64,000 bases of DNA. Source: Planctomycetota bacterium (GTDB taxonomy: Bacteria; Planctomycetota; UBA1135; GCA-002686595). The stretch spans positions 1 through 64,000 of the forward strand of contig JAJDEW010000115.1 of assembly GCA_029259595.1 (NCBI GenBank), given 5' to 3'. Below, piece by piece: positions 8,091 to 17,365 of the stretch; the stretch's first letter is position 1, and each line of letters begins with the position of its first letter. The notes under the pieces are model-generated. The model saw only the letters and a program-made list of their open reading frames with translations. It did not search any database and was not told the DNA's origin. The position numbers and the translations under genes are program-made.

Positions 8091-10856
8091 CTATCGGGCT
8101 GCGAGTGCGGCCTGAGCGGCGGCGAGCCGTGCGATCGGAACGCGGAAGGGCGAGCAGGAGACATAGTCCAGGCCCAAGCTCTGGCAGAAGGCGATCGAAG
8201 CGGGGTCGCCGCCGTGCTCGCCACAGATGCCGAGCTTGATGTCCGGGCGCGTGTCCCGGCCCTCGCGGCCGGCGATTTCCATCAGCCGGCCGACGCCCGC
8301 GCGGTCCAGGCGCGCGAACGGATCGCCGTCGTAGATCTCGTGTTCGATGTAGTCGGGGATGAACTTGCCGCCGTCGTCCCGGCTGATGCCGAAGGTCGTT
8401 TGCGTGAGGTCGTTCGTGCCGAAAGAGAAGAATTCCGCGTGGCGAGCGATGTCGGCGGCGAGCAGCGCCGCGCGGGGGAGCTCGATCATCGTCCCGACGA
8501 GGTAGGGGAGTCGGAGCTTCTTCGCCCGGAAGACTTCCTCGGCGACCGCGCGGACTTCGGCCTCCTGCAACTCGAGCTCGCGCGCCGAGCCGATGAGCGG
8601 GATCATGATCTCGGGCCGCGGCTTCTTTCCGGTCTTCTTCGCGACGTTGCACGCCGCTTCGAAGATCGCGCGGGCCTGCATGCGCGTGATCTCGGGATAG
8701 GTGATGCCCAAGCGGCAACCGCGGTGCCCCAGCATGGGGTTGAGTTCCGCGAGCGCGTGCACCTTGTCGGTGATCTTCTTGGTCGAGACGCCGAGCTGTT
8801 TCGCGAGTGTGGCCAGGTCCTTCTTGTCGTGGGGCAGGAACTCGTGCAGCGGTGGATCCAGGGTGCGGATCGTCACCGGTCGAGAGCCCATCGCCCGGAA
8901 GATGCCCTCGAAGTCCTTGCGCTGCAGTGGGAGGAGTTTCGCGAGCGCGCGCTCGCGCTCTTCGACGGTGTCCGCCAGGATCATCTCGCGAACGGCGTCG
9001 ATTTTCTGGCCTTCGAAGAACATGTGCTCCGTGCGGCACAGCCCGACGCCTTCAGCCCCGAAGACGAGGGCGGTCGCGCACTGGTCGGGTTGGTCCGCGT
9101 TCGTGCGGATGCGCATGGTTCGAACCTCGTCGGACCAACGCATGAGCTTCTTGTAGGCCTCATGGGCCGGCGAGGGCTTCTTCGACTTCCTCTTGGCGAA
9201 CAAGCGGGCGAGCACTTCCGAGGGACGGGTCGAGACCTGGCCTTCGATGACCTCGCCCGACGTGCCGTCCAGGCTGAGCCAGTCGCCCTCCTTCAGCTTG
9301 CGGCCGGCCACGATCATGGTCTTCGCCTTGTGATCGATCGCGAGCTCGCCGGCACCGGCCACGCAGACCTTGCCCATCTGGCGCGCCACGAGGGCGGCGT
9401 GGCTGGTCATGCCTCCGCGCGCCGTCAGGATGCCGACGGAGGCCTTCATCCCGCGAATGTCTTCCGGAGACGTCTCGACGCGCACCAGGAGGACCGGTTC
9501 CCCGGCGCGCGCGCGCGCCACCGCGCGGTCGGTGGCGAAGACGATACGGCCCGTGGCGGCGCCAGGCCCGGCGTTCAGCCCCTTCGTGAGGATTCGCCCT
9601 TCCTTCTTGGCCCGAAGGCGATCGCTCGGATCGAAGATCGGCTGCAGGAGCTGGCTCAGGGCCTCGGGATCGACCCGGCGGATGGCCTCCTCCTTGGTGA
9701 TGAGCTTCTCGCGCACCATCTCCACGGCGATGCGTACGGCTGCGAACCCGGTGCGCTTGCCGACGCGACACTGCAGCATGTAGAGCTTCTTGTCCTCGAT
9801 GGTGAACTCGAGGTCCTGCATGTCCCGGTAGTGCTGCTCGAGGAGCTTTTGAATCCGGTTCAGCTCCTTCCAGGCCGCCGGGAGGATGCGAGCGAGGCGG
9901 TCGATCGACAGCGGCGTGCGGATCCCGGCGACGACGTCCTCGCCCTGGGCATTCATGAGGAACTCGCCGTAGAAGCGCTTCTCGCCCGTGGCTGGATCGC
10001 GCGTGAAGGCGACGCCCGTGCCCGACGTCTCGCCGAGATTGCCGAACACCATCGCGACGATGTTGACGGCGGTTCCCCAGGTGCCGGGGATGTCGTTCAT
10101 CCGCCGGTAGGCGATGGCGCGCTCGTTGTTCCACGAGCCGAACACGGCGGCGATGGCACCCCAGAGCTGGTCGCGCGGATCCTCCGGGAAGGCGCGCTTC
10201 GTTCGGCGCTTGACGATGGCCTTGTACGTTCGGACGAGGGCCTCGAGGTCCTCTGCGGTGAGCCCCGTGTCTTCGCTGACGCCTCGCTCGCGCTTGGCGT
10301 GATCGAGTGCCAGGGCGAACGGTCCGAACTCCTCGCCCGGGTCGGGGCCGATTCCGAGCACGACGTCGCCGTACATCTGGACGAAGCGGCGGTAGGCGTC
10401 CCAGGCGAAGCGCGGCTGACCCGAGCGGGCCGCGAGCCCGCGCACGGTCGCGTCGTTCAGTCCCAGGTTGAGGACCGTGTCCATCATGCCCGGCATCGAC
10501 ACGCGCGCACCGGAGCGCACGGACACGAGCAAGGGGTTGTCCGCGTCACCGAAGCGTCTGCCCATCTGGCGCTCGAGCTTCGCCAGAGCTGCGTCGACCT
10601 GAGCCTCGAGCTCTTTCGGAAAGCTGCCGCCGCCGGCCTCGTAGGCCGCGCAGACCTCGGTCGAGAGCGTGAAGCCCGGCGGAACCGGCAACCCGAGCTG
10701 GCACATCTCCGCCAGGTTCGCGCCCTTGCCGCCCAACAGGTTCTTGTCGTCCTTGCTCCCCTCCGCGCGGCCCTGGGAAAAGGCGAAGACGTAGCGCTTC
10801 GGGGACTTCGTGGAGGCGCGGCGCGCGCCGGCGCGGGAAGTGGTCGATCGGGGCAT
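8091..10856 (-). CDS. ppdK: Pyruvate, phosphate dikinase
   Basis: This 921-residue protein has the normal length and domain order of pyruvate phosphate dikinase, which interconverts pyruvate, ATP and phosphate with phosphoenolpyruvate, AMP and pyrophosphate. The N-terminal ATP-grasp part has KNLLGGKGANLAEM. The central swivelling domain carries the phospho-accepting histidine in GGMTSHAALVA (about residue 485). The C-terminal PEP/pyruvate domain has ICGEHGGDP with the catalytic cysteine (about 877) and ends SCSPFRVPIARLAAAQAAL. In pyrophosphate-using organisms it can run in glycolysis or gluconeogenesis. The upstream lipoprotein gene on the same strand ends nine bases before its start, so they probably share a transcript. 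Confidence 0.97.
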   Translation of the reverse strand: MPRSTTSRAGARRASTKSPKRYVFAFSQGRAEGSKDDKNLLGGKGANLAEMCQLGLPVPPGFTLSTEVCAAYEAGGGSFPKELEAQVDAALAKLERQMGRRFGDADNPLLVSVRSGARVSMPGMMDTVLNLGLNDATVRGLAARSGQPRFAWDAYRRFVQMYGDVVLGIGPDPGEEFGPFALALDHAKRERGVSEDTGLTAEDLEALVRTYKAIVKRRTKRAFPEDPRDQLWGAIAAVFGSWNNERAIAYRRMNDIPGTWGTAVNIVAMVFGNLGETSGTGVAFTRDPATGEKRFYGEFLMNAQGEDVVAGIRTPLSIDRLARILPAAWKELNRIQKLLEQHYRDMQDLEFTIEDKKLYMLQCRVGKRTGFAAVRIAVEMVREKLITKEEAIRRVDPEALSQLLQPIFDPSDRLRAKKEGRILTKGLNAGPGAATGRIVFATDRAVARARAGEPVLLVRVETSPEDIRGMKASVGILTARGGMTSHAALVARQMGKVCVAGAGELAIDHKAKTMIVAGRKLKEGDWLSLDGTSGEVIEGQVSTRPSEVLARLFAKRKSKKPSPAHEAYKKLMRWSDEVRTMRIRTNADQPDQCATALVFGAEGVGLCRTEHMFFEGQKIDAVREMILADTVEERERALAKLLPLQRKDFEGIFRAMGSRPVTIRTLDPPLHEFLPHDKKDLATLAKQLGVSTKKITDKVHALAELNPMLGHRGCRLGITYPEITRMQARAIFEAACNVAKKTGKKPRPEIMIPLIGSARELELQEAEVRAVAEEVFRAKKLRLPYLVGTMIELPRAALLAADIARHAEFFSFGTNDLTQTTFGISRDDGGKFIPDYIEHEIYDGDPFARLDRAGVGRLMEIAGREGRDTRPDIKLGICGEHGGDPASIAFCQSLGLDYVSCSPFRVPIARLAAAQAALAAR

Positions 10857-10865
10857 GGGGCGGGA

Positions 10866-11492
10866 TCAGGGGGACGGGAGCTCCTTGAGAGCGTCGAGCT
10901 TCCATTCGCGCAAGACGCGGACCTCGACGAGATCCGTGAGGGCACCGGTGTAGGGTGCGGGTACGGTCAGGAGCACGAGCTTGGCGTCGTTCGGAAAGGG
11001 CCGGACGATCGTGTCGAAGGCGGCGTAGTCGTCGTCCAGGAGGCCGTCCGCGTCGTAGTACTCGTACGCCTCCTCGCGTACGAGGTCGACCTGGAAGCGG
11101 TGGCGGGTCCATAGCACCGCGACCTCCGCCTTGATTCGAACCCGGCCGTCGGCGAGTTGCTCGTTGTACAGGACCCGCGCGCGTGCCAGGTGGCGGAACC
11201 AGGGCGACTTCTTCAGGAGCTCGTCGCGGAATTCGCGGTAGGCGAGCTCGTTCAGGTCGTGGCGGGCCTTGAAGCCGCGCGAGAGGCAGCGGTACTCGAG
11301 CCCCGGCTCGTCGCCCGCCAGGGCGGTGCAGAAGGTCGCGAAGGTCTGGGCGGGCGTGCGATGTCCCACCGCGAGCCAATCCTGGGGCGTCGGCGCCGCC
11401 ACGCAGCCGGCCGGGACGGACAGGCCGGCGAGCCCGAGGAGCCCGAGCAAGAAGGAGAGTCTCGAGAACCGAAGGGCGCGTGCGAGCGGCAT
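10866..11492 (-). CDS. Putative lipoprotein of unknown function
   Basis: This 208-residue protein has a basic start, a long hydrophobic stretch (LSFLLGLLGLAGLSV) and a cysteine in PAGC, suggesting export with possible lipid attachment, although the lipobox is not ideal. The mature part is mixed alpha/beta with many charged and aromatic residues (YREFRDELLKKSPWF, EEAYEYYDADG) and no family that I recognise. The ATG at 11492 is chosen because it opens the signal peptide and sits eight bases from a good promoter (TTGGCA, 17-base spacer, TATGCT). It lies directly upstream of ppdK, but nothing in its sequence connects it to that enzyme. Confidence 0.7.
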   Translation of the reverse strand: MPLARALRFSRLSFLLGLLGLAGLSVPAGCVAAPTPQDWLAVGHRTPAQTFATFCTALAGDEPGLEYRCLSRGFKARHDLNELAYREFRDELLKKSPWFRHLARARVLYNEQLADGRVRIKAEVAVLWTRHRFQVDLVREEAYEYYDADGLLDDDYAAFDTIVRPFPNDAKLVLLTVPAPYTGALTDLVEVRVLREWKLDALKELPSP

Positions 11493-11500
11493 GGGGCGCG

Positions 11501-11529
11501 AGCATACGGCCGGCCGACGCCCGTGCCAA
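11501..11529 (-). promoter_or_regulatory. Sigma-70-type promoter for lipoprotein-ppdK transcript
   Basis: On the minus strand TTGGCA (11529-11524) is followed after exactly 17 bases by TATGCT (11506-11501). The ATG at 11492 is eight bases further on, so transcription would begin at or next to the start codon and the message would be nearly leaderless. There is no ribosome-binding site, which agrees with that. Confidence 0.6.
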
Positions 11530-11695
11530 TCGGAGCCGAGCGGACCCGCGGCGGGCGCGGAGCACGTCCCAGCGCCGCCGCACGGCCCTCGGCCACGGCC
11601 CCGCGAGGCCGTAGCATGCCGGCCCCAGGACCCGGGAATCCGGCTGCGAGCCGGATTTCGGCCCAGGTCCTGCATGCGAACGGAGACGCGGCGAC

Positions 11696-12877
11696 ATGCA
11701 TGCTTCCATGACGGCTTCCCTCTCCCTTCTGGTGCTCTTGGTCCTTTCCGGCTGCGGCCCGGGTGGGGCGGAGCAGGGCGCGAGCGGCGCCTCGGAGGGG
11801 CCTTGGCTGTTCTGTGCCGTCCCCGAGCGGGACTTCGGGACCGTCTGGGAGAGCTCGCTGCTCACGCACACCTTCGAGTTCGAGGTGCGCGGGAGCGAGC
11901 CCCTGGTCGTGGCCGGCGTGCACCAGGACTGCGGCTGCACCGCGGCCGACCTGACCGTCCTCGGCGCCGGGGGCCCGACCCCGCTCGAGTTCGAGCGACC
12001 GCTCGCGCCCGGAACGCGACTGGCCCTGTCGGTCGAGTACGCGACGCGCGGACGACGCGGCCCGAGCCCGCGCGAGGTGCAGATCTTCTGCAACGAGCCC
12101 GATGGCGTCGCCAGCGTCCGGCTCCTGGCGGACATCCGTCCGTGGCTCACGATCGAGCCGGATGGACCGACGCTCTTTCGGGTCGCGCTAGGAGAGGAGT
12201 TCACGACGAGCTTTCGCGTGAGCGGAACGACCGGGGAGCCCTTTCGTCTGCGGCACACCGGGCTGGGCGTACCGCCGGAAATCACGGTGACTCCCGTTGC
12301 CGCCACGGGCGAGTCCGCGCCGGACGGCCGCGCCGTCGCGTGGGACGTCCAGGTCCACGTGGCGCCGGAGCTCACGCGCGGCCGCCACGCCTTCCCGCTC
12401 CTGCTCGAGACCGACGTGCCGAATCCCGCGACGCCCGCCGGGACCCCCTTCGGGATCCAGGGCCAGCTCGGACTGCAGGTCGAAGGGCGCTACGGCGTCC
12501 AGCCGGCCTTCCTGGACTTCGGCGTCGTCGGCGCGGCCGAGACCGTGTCGCGGACGGTCCGCGTCGTGCGCAACGCGGCGGTCGAGCCCGGAGTCACGCT
12601 GCAAGCCCCCGAAGCACGCCTCGAAGCCCTGGCGGCGCCCGCCGCGAGCGATGCCGCCCGCAGCGCGAACGAGGGTTCCATGGCGCTTCTGGAAACCGCC
12701 CACGTCACCGTCCGGTCCGTGGATACGGCGGACGGCGTGCCGGCCTGGGACGTCTCGGTCCTCTTGGACGGCCTGGCCGAGCCGGTGCCCGCCCGCTTCG
12801 TCGCCCGTCTCGTGCTCGCGACCGGCGACCCGGACGAAGCGCTCCTCACCATCCCGATCAGCGGCGCGCGCCGCTGA
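11696..12877 (+). CDS. DUF1573-family lipoprotein
   Basis: This 393-residue protein starts with a lipoprotein signal peptide (LLVLLVLSGCGPGG). The first mature domain (about residues 38-135) matches DUF1573: DFGTVWESSLLTHTFEFEV, then VHQDCGCTAADLTV with the characteristic CGCT motif. These immunoglobulin-like domains are widespread in Planctomycetota and Bacteroidota, usually in exported proteins of unknown job. Two further beta-rich segments follow, including FGVVGAAETVSRTVRVVRN, probably another such repeat. ATG at 11696 or 11708 could be the start; both keep the signal peptide. A paralogue lies 206 bases downstream. Confidence 0.85.
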   Translation: MHASMTASLSLLVLLVLSGCGPGGAEQGASGASEGPWLFCAVPERDFGTVWESSLLTHTFEFEVRGSEPLVVAGVHQDCGCTAADLTVLGAGGPTPLEFERPLAPGTRLALSVEYATRGRRGPSPREVQIFCNEPDGVASVRLLADIRPWLTIEPDGPTLFRVALGEEFTTSFRVSGTTGEPFRLRHTGLGVPPEITVTPVAATGESAPDGRAVAWDVQVHVAPELTRGRHAFPLLLETDVPNPATPAGTPFGIQGQLGLQVEGRYGVQPAFLDFGVVGAAETVSRTVRVVRNAAVEPGVTLQAPEARLEALAAPAASDAARSANEGSMALLETAHVTVRSVDTADGVPAWDVSVLLDGLAEPVPARFVARLVLATGDPDEALLTIPISGARR

Positions 12878-12933
12878 CACGACCTTGATCTCGACCGTGA
12901 ACACGACCCTTCTCGAGCCCCACGCCGTCGGAG

Positions 12934-12953
12934 CGCCCGCAACCCTGCGGGCG
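12934..12953 (+). terminator. Hairpin after first DUF1573 gene
   Basis: CGCCCGCA and TGCGGGCG form a perfect 8-base-pair stem with a four-base loop, 56 bases after the stop of the first DUF1573 gene. No T-tract follows, so it may stabilise a 3' end or act with Rho rather than be a classical intrinsic terminator. Confidence 0.4.
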
Positions 12954-13083
12954 TCGCGACGCGCGGCAGGGGTGCTTCGCGAAGGTCGGCGCGAGCCGAA
13001 GTCCCGGCCTGCTTGGCCTTTGGGGCATCTCGCGTGCCTGTTCACGAACCCTCCGGGCTAGAATCGCCCGCCACAATTCGGAC

Positions 13084-14559
13084 ATGGAGAACGACCCGAT
13101 GAATGCCCCCGCTTCCACCTTCCGCCCCGATCGCCACCCCGATCGTCGCATCCACCCCACGGGGGCCTCGCTCCTGGCCGCAGCCGGCCTGCTCTTGGCC
13201 GTGGCCTGCGCCCCGTCCGAGGACGGCGCGGCCGGCTCCGCCACGTCCACGACGACCGCGGATGCTCCGGACCCGGCGACCCGCAAGAAGGGCACCGCCG
13301 AGAGCCCCAACTACCTGGATACGGGCGTCGATCTCTCGGCCCTGGACAAGGCTTCGAAGAAGATCTCCTCGGAGGCCGTCAGCTACGGTGCCGAGGCGCC
13401 GGAGCCCGGGGGAGCCGAGCTCGCGAACAACGTCGAGATCCGCCTCCTCGAGGGGGATCGCTCCCACAACTTCGGTGACGTGCTGCAGGGCCGCAAGGCG
13501 ACCCACACGTTCCGCCTGGAGGTTGCCGGAGAGGACGACCTCGTGCTCTCGCGCCTGAAGCCTTCGTGCGGCTGCACGCTGGCGGACATGGTCCTGTTGG
13601 CAGACGACGGAGAGCGCTCGGTGTACACGGTCGGCGAGGCCATTCCGCCGGGGACGAAGTTCGAGATCGAGGCTTCCCTGAAGACCGACGGTCGTTCCGG
13701 CGAGATGTCCTCGAACATCGCGCTCTACTCGAACGTGCCCGAAGGTGTCATGCACCTGAACCTGAAGGCCAACGTCACGCCGATCCTCGTGGTCGAGCCC
13801 GAGAACATCCTCAACTTCTCCCGCATCACGACGGCGGACGTCGTCGATGGCGAGATGCGGATCAAAAGCGACATCCTAGAACCCTTCAAGCTCTCACTCG
13901 ACGAGCAATTCCTGGTCGAGCCGCTGCAGGTCGCGCTCGAGCCGGTCGCCCCGAACGAAGAGGGCAAGTCGACCGAGTGGCTGGCGAAGATCACGCTCGG
14001 TCCGAAGTGTCCCGAAGGGATGCGCAACTACCCGATCCTGTTCAAGAGCGACGTGCCGGTTCCGGATCCGAAGACACCGGGCAAGGACGGCGAGGTCCCG
14101 ACCTACGAGGTGCGCTCCTTCGTCCAAGCCCAGGTCACCGGCCTGGTCAGTGCGACGCCGAACTTCGTGTCCTTCGGGATGGTGCGCCCGGGTCAAGAGA
14201 CCGAGCGCTTCGTTCTGATCCGTGCCCACGACGACTATGTGATCCCGGCCGACGTGCCGGTTCGGATCGAAGGTCTGCGCGGAGACGAGTTCCAGTACCC
14301 GGACGCCATCTCGTACTCGGTCGAGCCGGCGGAAGAGGACAAGAACATCAAGCTCACCATCAAGCTGCTCGGCTTGCCCGACGACCTGAACGGCTCCTTC
14401 GGTGGAATCGTCAAGATCGACGTCGGCCACCCCGACAAGGAGCAGCTCGACGTGCGCTTCTCCGGAGTCTGCCGCCAGGGCCTGCCGCCGCAGGCCACCC
14501 CCAACACCCAGCAGGGTGCCCAGTCCCCCGCGGACCACAACCACGACCACGACCACTAG
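13084..14559 (+). CDS. DUF1573-family exported protein with His/Asp-rich tail
   Basis: This 491-residue paralogue of the preceding lipoprotein has a longer basic N-terminus, then a hydrophobic stretch ending LLAVACAPS (possible lipoprotein cysteine). The DUF1573 domain (about residues 120-225) is clear: HNFGDVLQGRKATHTFRLEV and KPSCGCTLADMVL. Two more beta-rich repeats follow, including FVSFGMVRPGQETERFVLI, which repeats the FG-x-V pattern. The last residues are HNHDHDH, which could bind metal. ATG at 13084 is used; ATG at 13099 is equally possible. A TAGAAT box at 13059-13064 lies just upstream. The duplicated pair suggests two exported adaptor or scaffold proteins; the actual role is unknown. 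Confidence 0.87.
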   Translation: MENDPMNAPASTFRPDRHPDRRIHPTGASLLAAAGLLLAVACAPSEDGAAGSATSTTTADAPDPATRKKGTAESPNYLDTGVDLSALDKASKKISSEAVSYGAEAPEPGGAELANNVEIRLLEGDRSHNFGDVLQGRKATHTFRLEVAGEDDLVLSRLKPSCGCTLADMVLLADDGERSVYTVGEAIPPGTKFEIEASLKTDGRSGEMSSNIALYSNVPEGVMHLNLKANVTPILVVEPENILNFSRITTADVVDGEMRIKSDILEPFKLSLDEQFLVEPLQVALEPVAPNEEGKSTEWLAKITLGPKCPEGMRNYPILFKSDVPVPDPKTPGKDGEVPTYEVRSFVQAQVTGLVSATPNFVSFGMVRPGQETERFVLIRAHDDYVIPADVPVRIEGLRGDEFQYPDAISYSVEPAEEDKNIKLTIKLLGLPDDLNGSFGGIVKIDVGHPDKEQLDVRFSGVCRQGLPPQATPNTQQGAQSPADHNHDHDH

Positions 14560-14632
14560 TGCGCTCTAGGGAAGAGGGGGACGGCATGACGTCCGTCGCG
14601 CTCGCTCGTTCGGAATCCACCAGGGAGACTCG

Positions 14633-16285
14633 GTGAGCGGGAGCTTCGGCGACCTTCTCCTGAAGGCAGGGCTCGTCTCGGAAGCGCAACTGCGCGAGGG
14701 ACGGGCCCAGCAGCGCAACAAGGGCGTCCGCATCGGCGAGGCGCTCTTGCAGTTGGGGCACATCGACGAGCGGGGCTTGACCCGCGCCCTCGCCAAGCAG
14801 CAGGGCCTGCCCTTCGTCGACCTCGGCAAGGGCAAGATCGCCGCCGCCGTCCTGGAGCGCGTGCCGGCCGAGTTCGCGCTCGAGCAGGGCGTCATGCCGG
14901 TGATGGAGAAGGGAGGTCGCCTGATCGTCGCGATCGACGATCACTTGAAGCGGCTGGTGGCCGACCAGCTGTCCTTCATGATCGGGAGCGAGGTCGCCTG
15001 CGCCCTGGCGATGCCCAGCGCTCTGAAAGAGGCCCTCGAGCGCTACTACGGCGCCCGCAAGGAGGACACCGTCGCGGCTTCGATGGGGGCCGAGGACGGA
15101 GACGCGTCCGACGCGCCGATCGTCCGACTCGTGACGCGCATGTTCAAGGAGGCCCTCGACCTGCGGGCCTCCGACATCCACGTCGAGCCGATGGGCAGCG
15201 TCCTGCGCATTCGCTATCGGATCGACGGTGTTCTGCGCGAGGTGGCCGAGCACCCGCTGCACCTCGCCGCGCCCCTGATCAGCCGCTTGAAGATCATGGG
15301 CAGCATGGACATCGCCGAGAAGCGCAAGCCCCAGGACGGGCGGATCGGCATCCGGATCGACGGACGCGACGTCGACGTGCGCGCCTCGATCCTGCCTTCG
15401 AATCACGGCGAGTCGATCGTGCTGCGGCTTCTGGACCGTTCGGCGAACCTCTTGCACCTCTCCGACCTCGGGTTCGAGGCCGAGGACTACCGCTGGTTCC
15501 AGAAGCTGATCGAGCGGCCCCACGGCATCGTGCTCGTCACCGGGCCGACCGGCTCGGGCAAGACGACCTCGCTGTATGCCGCTTTGAGCGAGCTGAACCG
15601 GCCCGACGTGAAGATCATCACGGCCGAGGACCCGGTCGAATACCACCTGGCGGGCATCAACCAGGTCCAGGTCAACACGCGCATCGGTTTGACCTTCGCC
15701 AGGATCCTGAAAGCCATGCTGCGCGCGGCGCCCAACATCATCCTGGTCGGCGAGATCCGCGACTACGAGACGGCCGAGGTGGCGATCCAAGCCGCGCTGA
15801 CCGGTCACCTGGTTTTCTCGACCTTGCACACGAACGATGCGCCGAGCGCGATCACCCGCCTGCAAGACATGGGCGTGCAACCGTTCCTCGTCTCGAGCGC
15901 GATCCAGGGTGTCATCGCCCAGCGCCTCGTCCGTCGGCTCTGCAAGGAGTGCGCGGAGGAATATCGTCCCGACGAAGCCGAGATCCGCTTTCTGGGGCTC
16001 GATCCGAAGAGCTTCACCGACCAGACGTTTCGGCGCCCGAAGGGTTGCCGGGTCTGCGAGGGGGCGGGCTACCGTGGCCGGCTCGGGCTCTTCGAGCTCT
16101 TCGAGATGGACACGGACTTGCGCGACCTCACCTTCCGGGGGGCGTCCCTCGACAAGATCCGCGACCTGGCCCTCTCGACGGGCAAGCTGCAGCCGATCCT
16201 CGTTTCCGGCGCACGCAAGGTGCTGGCCGGGCAGACGAGCGTGACCGAGATCCTGCGGGTTACCCGCGCCGCCGCGACCGAATAG
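14633..16285 (+). CDS. GspE/PilB-type secretion or pilus assembly ATPase (copy 1)
   Basis: This 550-residue protein powers assembly of a type IV pilus or type II secretion pseudopilus. Residues 1-150 form an MshEN-like N-terminal domain (FGDLLLKAGLVSEAQL; LGHIDERGLTRAL). The ATPase core has Walker A GPTGSGKTTS (about 303), the Asp-box EDPVEYHLAGI, Walker B ILVGEIRDYETAEVAIQA and the His-box STLHTNDAPSAITRL. Two C-x2-C pairs (CKECAEEY and CRVCEGAGYRG) form the zinc element typical of GspE/PilB. The start is GTG at 14633, with AGGGAG eight bases upstream. It leads a four-gene cluster with pilT, a second pilB-like gene and a pilC-like gene. Confidence 0.93.
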   Translation: MSGSFGDLLLKAGLVSEAQLREGRAQQRNKGVRIGEALLQLGHIDERGLTRALAKQQGLPFVDLGKGKIAAAVLERVPAEFALEQGVMPVMEKGGRLIVAIDDHLKRLVADQLSFMIGSEVACALAMPSALKEALERYYGARKEDTVAASMGAEDGDASDAPIVRLVTRMFKEALDLRASDIHVEPMGSVLRIRYRIDGVLREVAEHPLHLAAPLISRLKIMGSMDIAEKRKPQDGRIGIRIDGRDVDVRASILPSNHGESIVLRLLDRSANLLHLSDLGFEAEDYRWFQKLIERPHGIVLVTGPTGSGKTTSLYAALSELNRPDVKIITAEDPVEYHLAGINQVQVNTRIGLTFARILKAMLRAAPNIILVGEIRDYETAEVAIQAALTGHLVFSTLHTNDAPSAITRLQDMGVQPFLVSSAIQGVIAQRLVRRLCKECAEEYRPDEAEIRFLGLDPKSFTDQTFRRPKGCRVCEGAGYRGRLGLFELFEMDTDLRDLTFRGASLDKIRDLALSTGKLQPILVSGARKVLAGQTSVTEILRVTRAAATE

Positions 16286-16309
16286 TCCGAGACCGAAGAG
16301 GAGAATCCC

Positions 16310-17362
16310 GTGGACGCGCACGCACTCATGAGCGAGGCCATCCGGCAAGGTGCCTCGGACCTCCACATCAATCCCGGCCGCCGTCCGGTCATCCGTGTGA
16401 ACGGCGACCTCGTCGACCTGGAGGCGGCGGAGCCCCTGACGGACGAAGCAAGCCTTGCACTGTGCCGCTCGATCACCGATGAGAAGCACTGGCGCGAGCT
16501 GGACGAGATCGGGACGACCGACTTCGGTATCGCCCACGAGGGCGGCAACCGCTTTCGGGTCAACGTGATGAAGCAGCGCGGTCGCATCTCGGCCGTCCTG
16601 CGGCTGATTCCGTCGAAGCTGCTCGGCTTCGAGAAGATCGGGTTGCCGGCGGCCTGTGTCGACATCCTGAAGCGCCCGCGCGGCCTCATCTTGGTCACGG
16701 GGCCGACCGGTTCCGGCAAGACGACGACGCTGGCTTCGATGATCGACTGGATCAACAAGAACCAGGATCGCCACGTCGTCACGATCGAGGATCCGGTCGA
16801 GTACTTCCACGGCCACGGTCGCGGACTGATCACCCAGCGTGAGATCGGTGCCGACGTGCCCAACTTCGCCGAGGCGATGCGGCGCGTGCTGCGGCAGGAC
16901 CCGGACGTGATCCTCCTGGGCGAGATGCGCGACCTGGAGACGATCTCCGCCGCGATCACGGCGGCGGAGACCGGTCACCTGGTCTTCGGCACTCTCCACA
17001 CGACCGGCAGCGCCCGGACCGTGGACCGAATCATCGACGCCTTCCCGGCCAACCAACAGGAACAGATCCGGGCCCAACTGTCCGTTTCGATCGTCTCCGT
17101 GATCTCGCAGGTGCTTCTGCCGACGAAGGAGGGGGCGGGTCGCGTCGCGGCCTTCGAGGTGATGCTGATGAACAGCGCCGTCGCGAACCTGATCCGTAAG
17201 AACGAGACGAACAAGATCCAGTCGACGATCCAGACCTCGAAGCGTCACGGCATGGTGACCCTCGACGACTTCCTGTACGACCTGGTGCAGCGCGACGCGA
17301 TCTCGAAGGAGGTCGCGCTCGGCGCCGCCCAGGATCGACGCGACCTGGAAACGAGGCTTTGA
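16310..17362 (+). CDS. pilT: PilT-type retraction ATPase
   Basis: This 350-residue protein has the usual PilT length. It begins DAHALMSEAIRQGASDLHI, has Walker A GPTGSGKTTTLASM (about residue 130), IEDPVEYFHGH, Walker B VILLGEMRDLETI and the PilT-type segment GTLHTTGSARTVDRIIDAF followed by QEQIRAQLS. There is no C-x2-C zinc element, which separates it from the GspE/PilB neighbours. PilT depolymerises type IV pili. The GTG start at 16310 has GAGGAGA eight bases upstream, and the next gene begins three bases after its stop. Retraction ATPase next to assembly ATPases supports a true type IV pilus rather than only type II secretion, although no pilin gene lies in the window. Confidence 0.93.
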   Translation: MDAHALMSEAIRQGASDLHINPGRRPVIRVNGDLVDLEAAEPLTDEASLALCRSITDEKHWRELDEIGTTDFGIAHEGGNRFRVNVMKQRGRISAVLRLIPSKLLGFEKIGLPAACVDILKRPRGLILVTGPTGSGKTTTLASMIDWINKNQDRHVVTIEDPVEYFHGHGRGLITQREIGADVPNFAEAMRRVLRQDPDVILLGEMRDLETISAAITAAETGHLVFGTLHTTGSARTVDRIIDAFPANQQEQIRAQLSVSIVSVISQVLLPTKEGAGRVAAFEVMLMNSAVANLIRKNETNKIQSTIQTSKRHGMVTLDDFLYDLVQRDAISKEVALGAAQDRRDLETRL

Positions 17363-17365
17363 GGC

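Noticed and set aside
8214-11114. Plus-strand frame of 966 codons over ppdK
   Set aside because: It is antisense to a full-length ppdK with every catalytic motif.
14411-17248. Minus-strand frame of 945 codons opposite pilB and pilT
   Set aside because: The plus-strand genes have complete motifs, and the opposite frame reads as His/Asp/Arg-rich low complexity.
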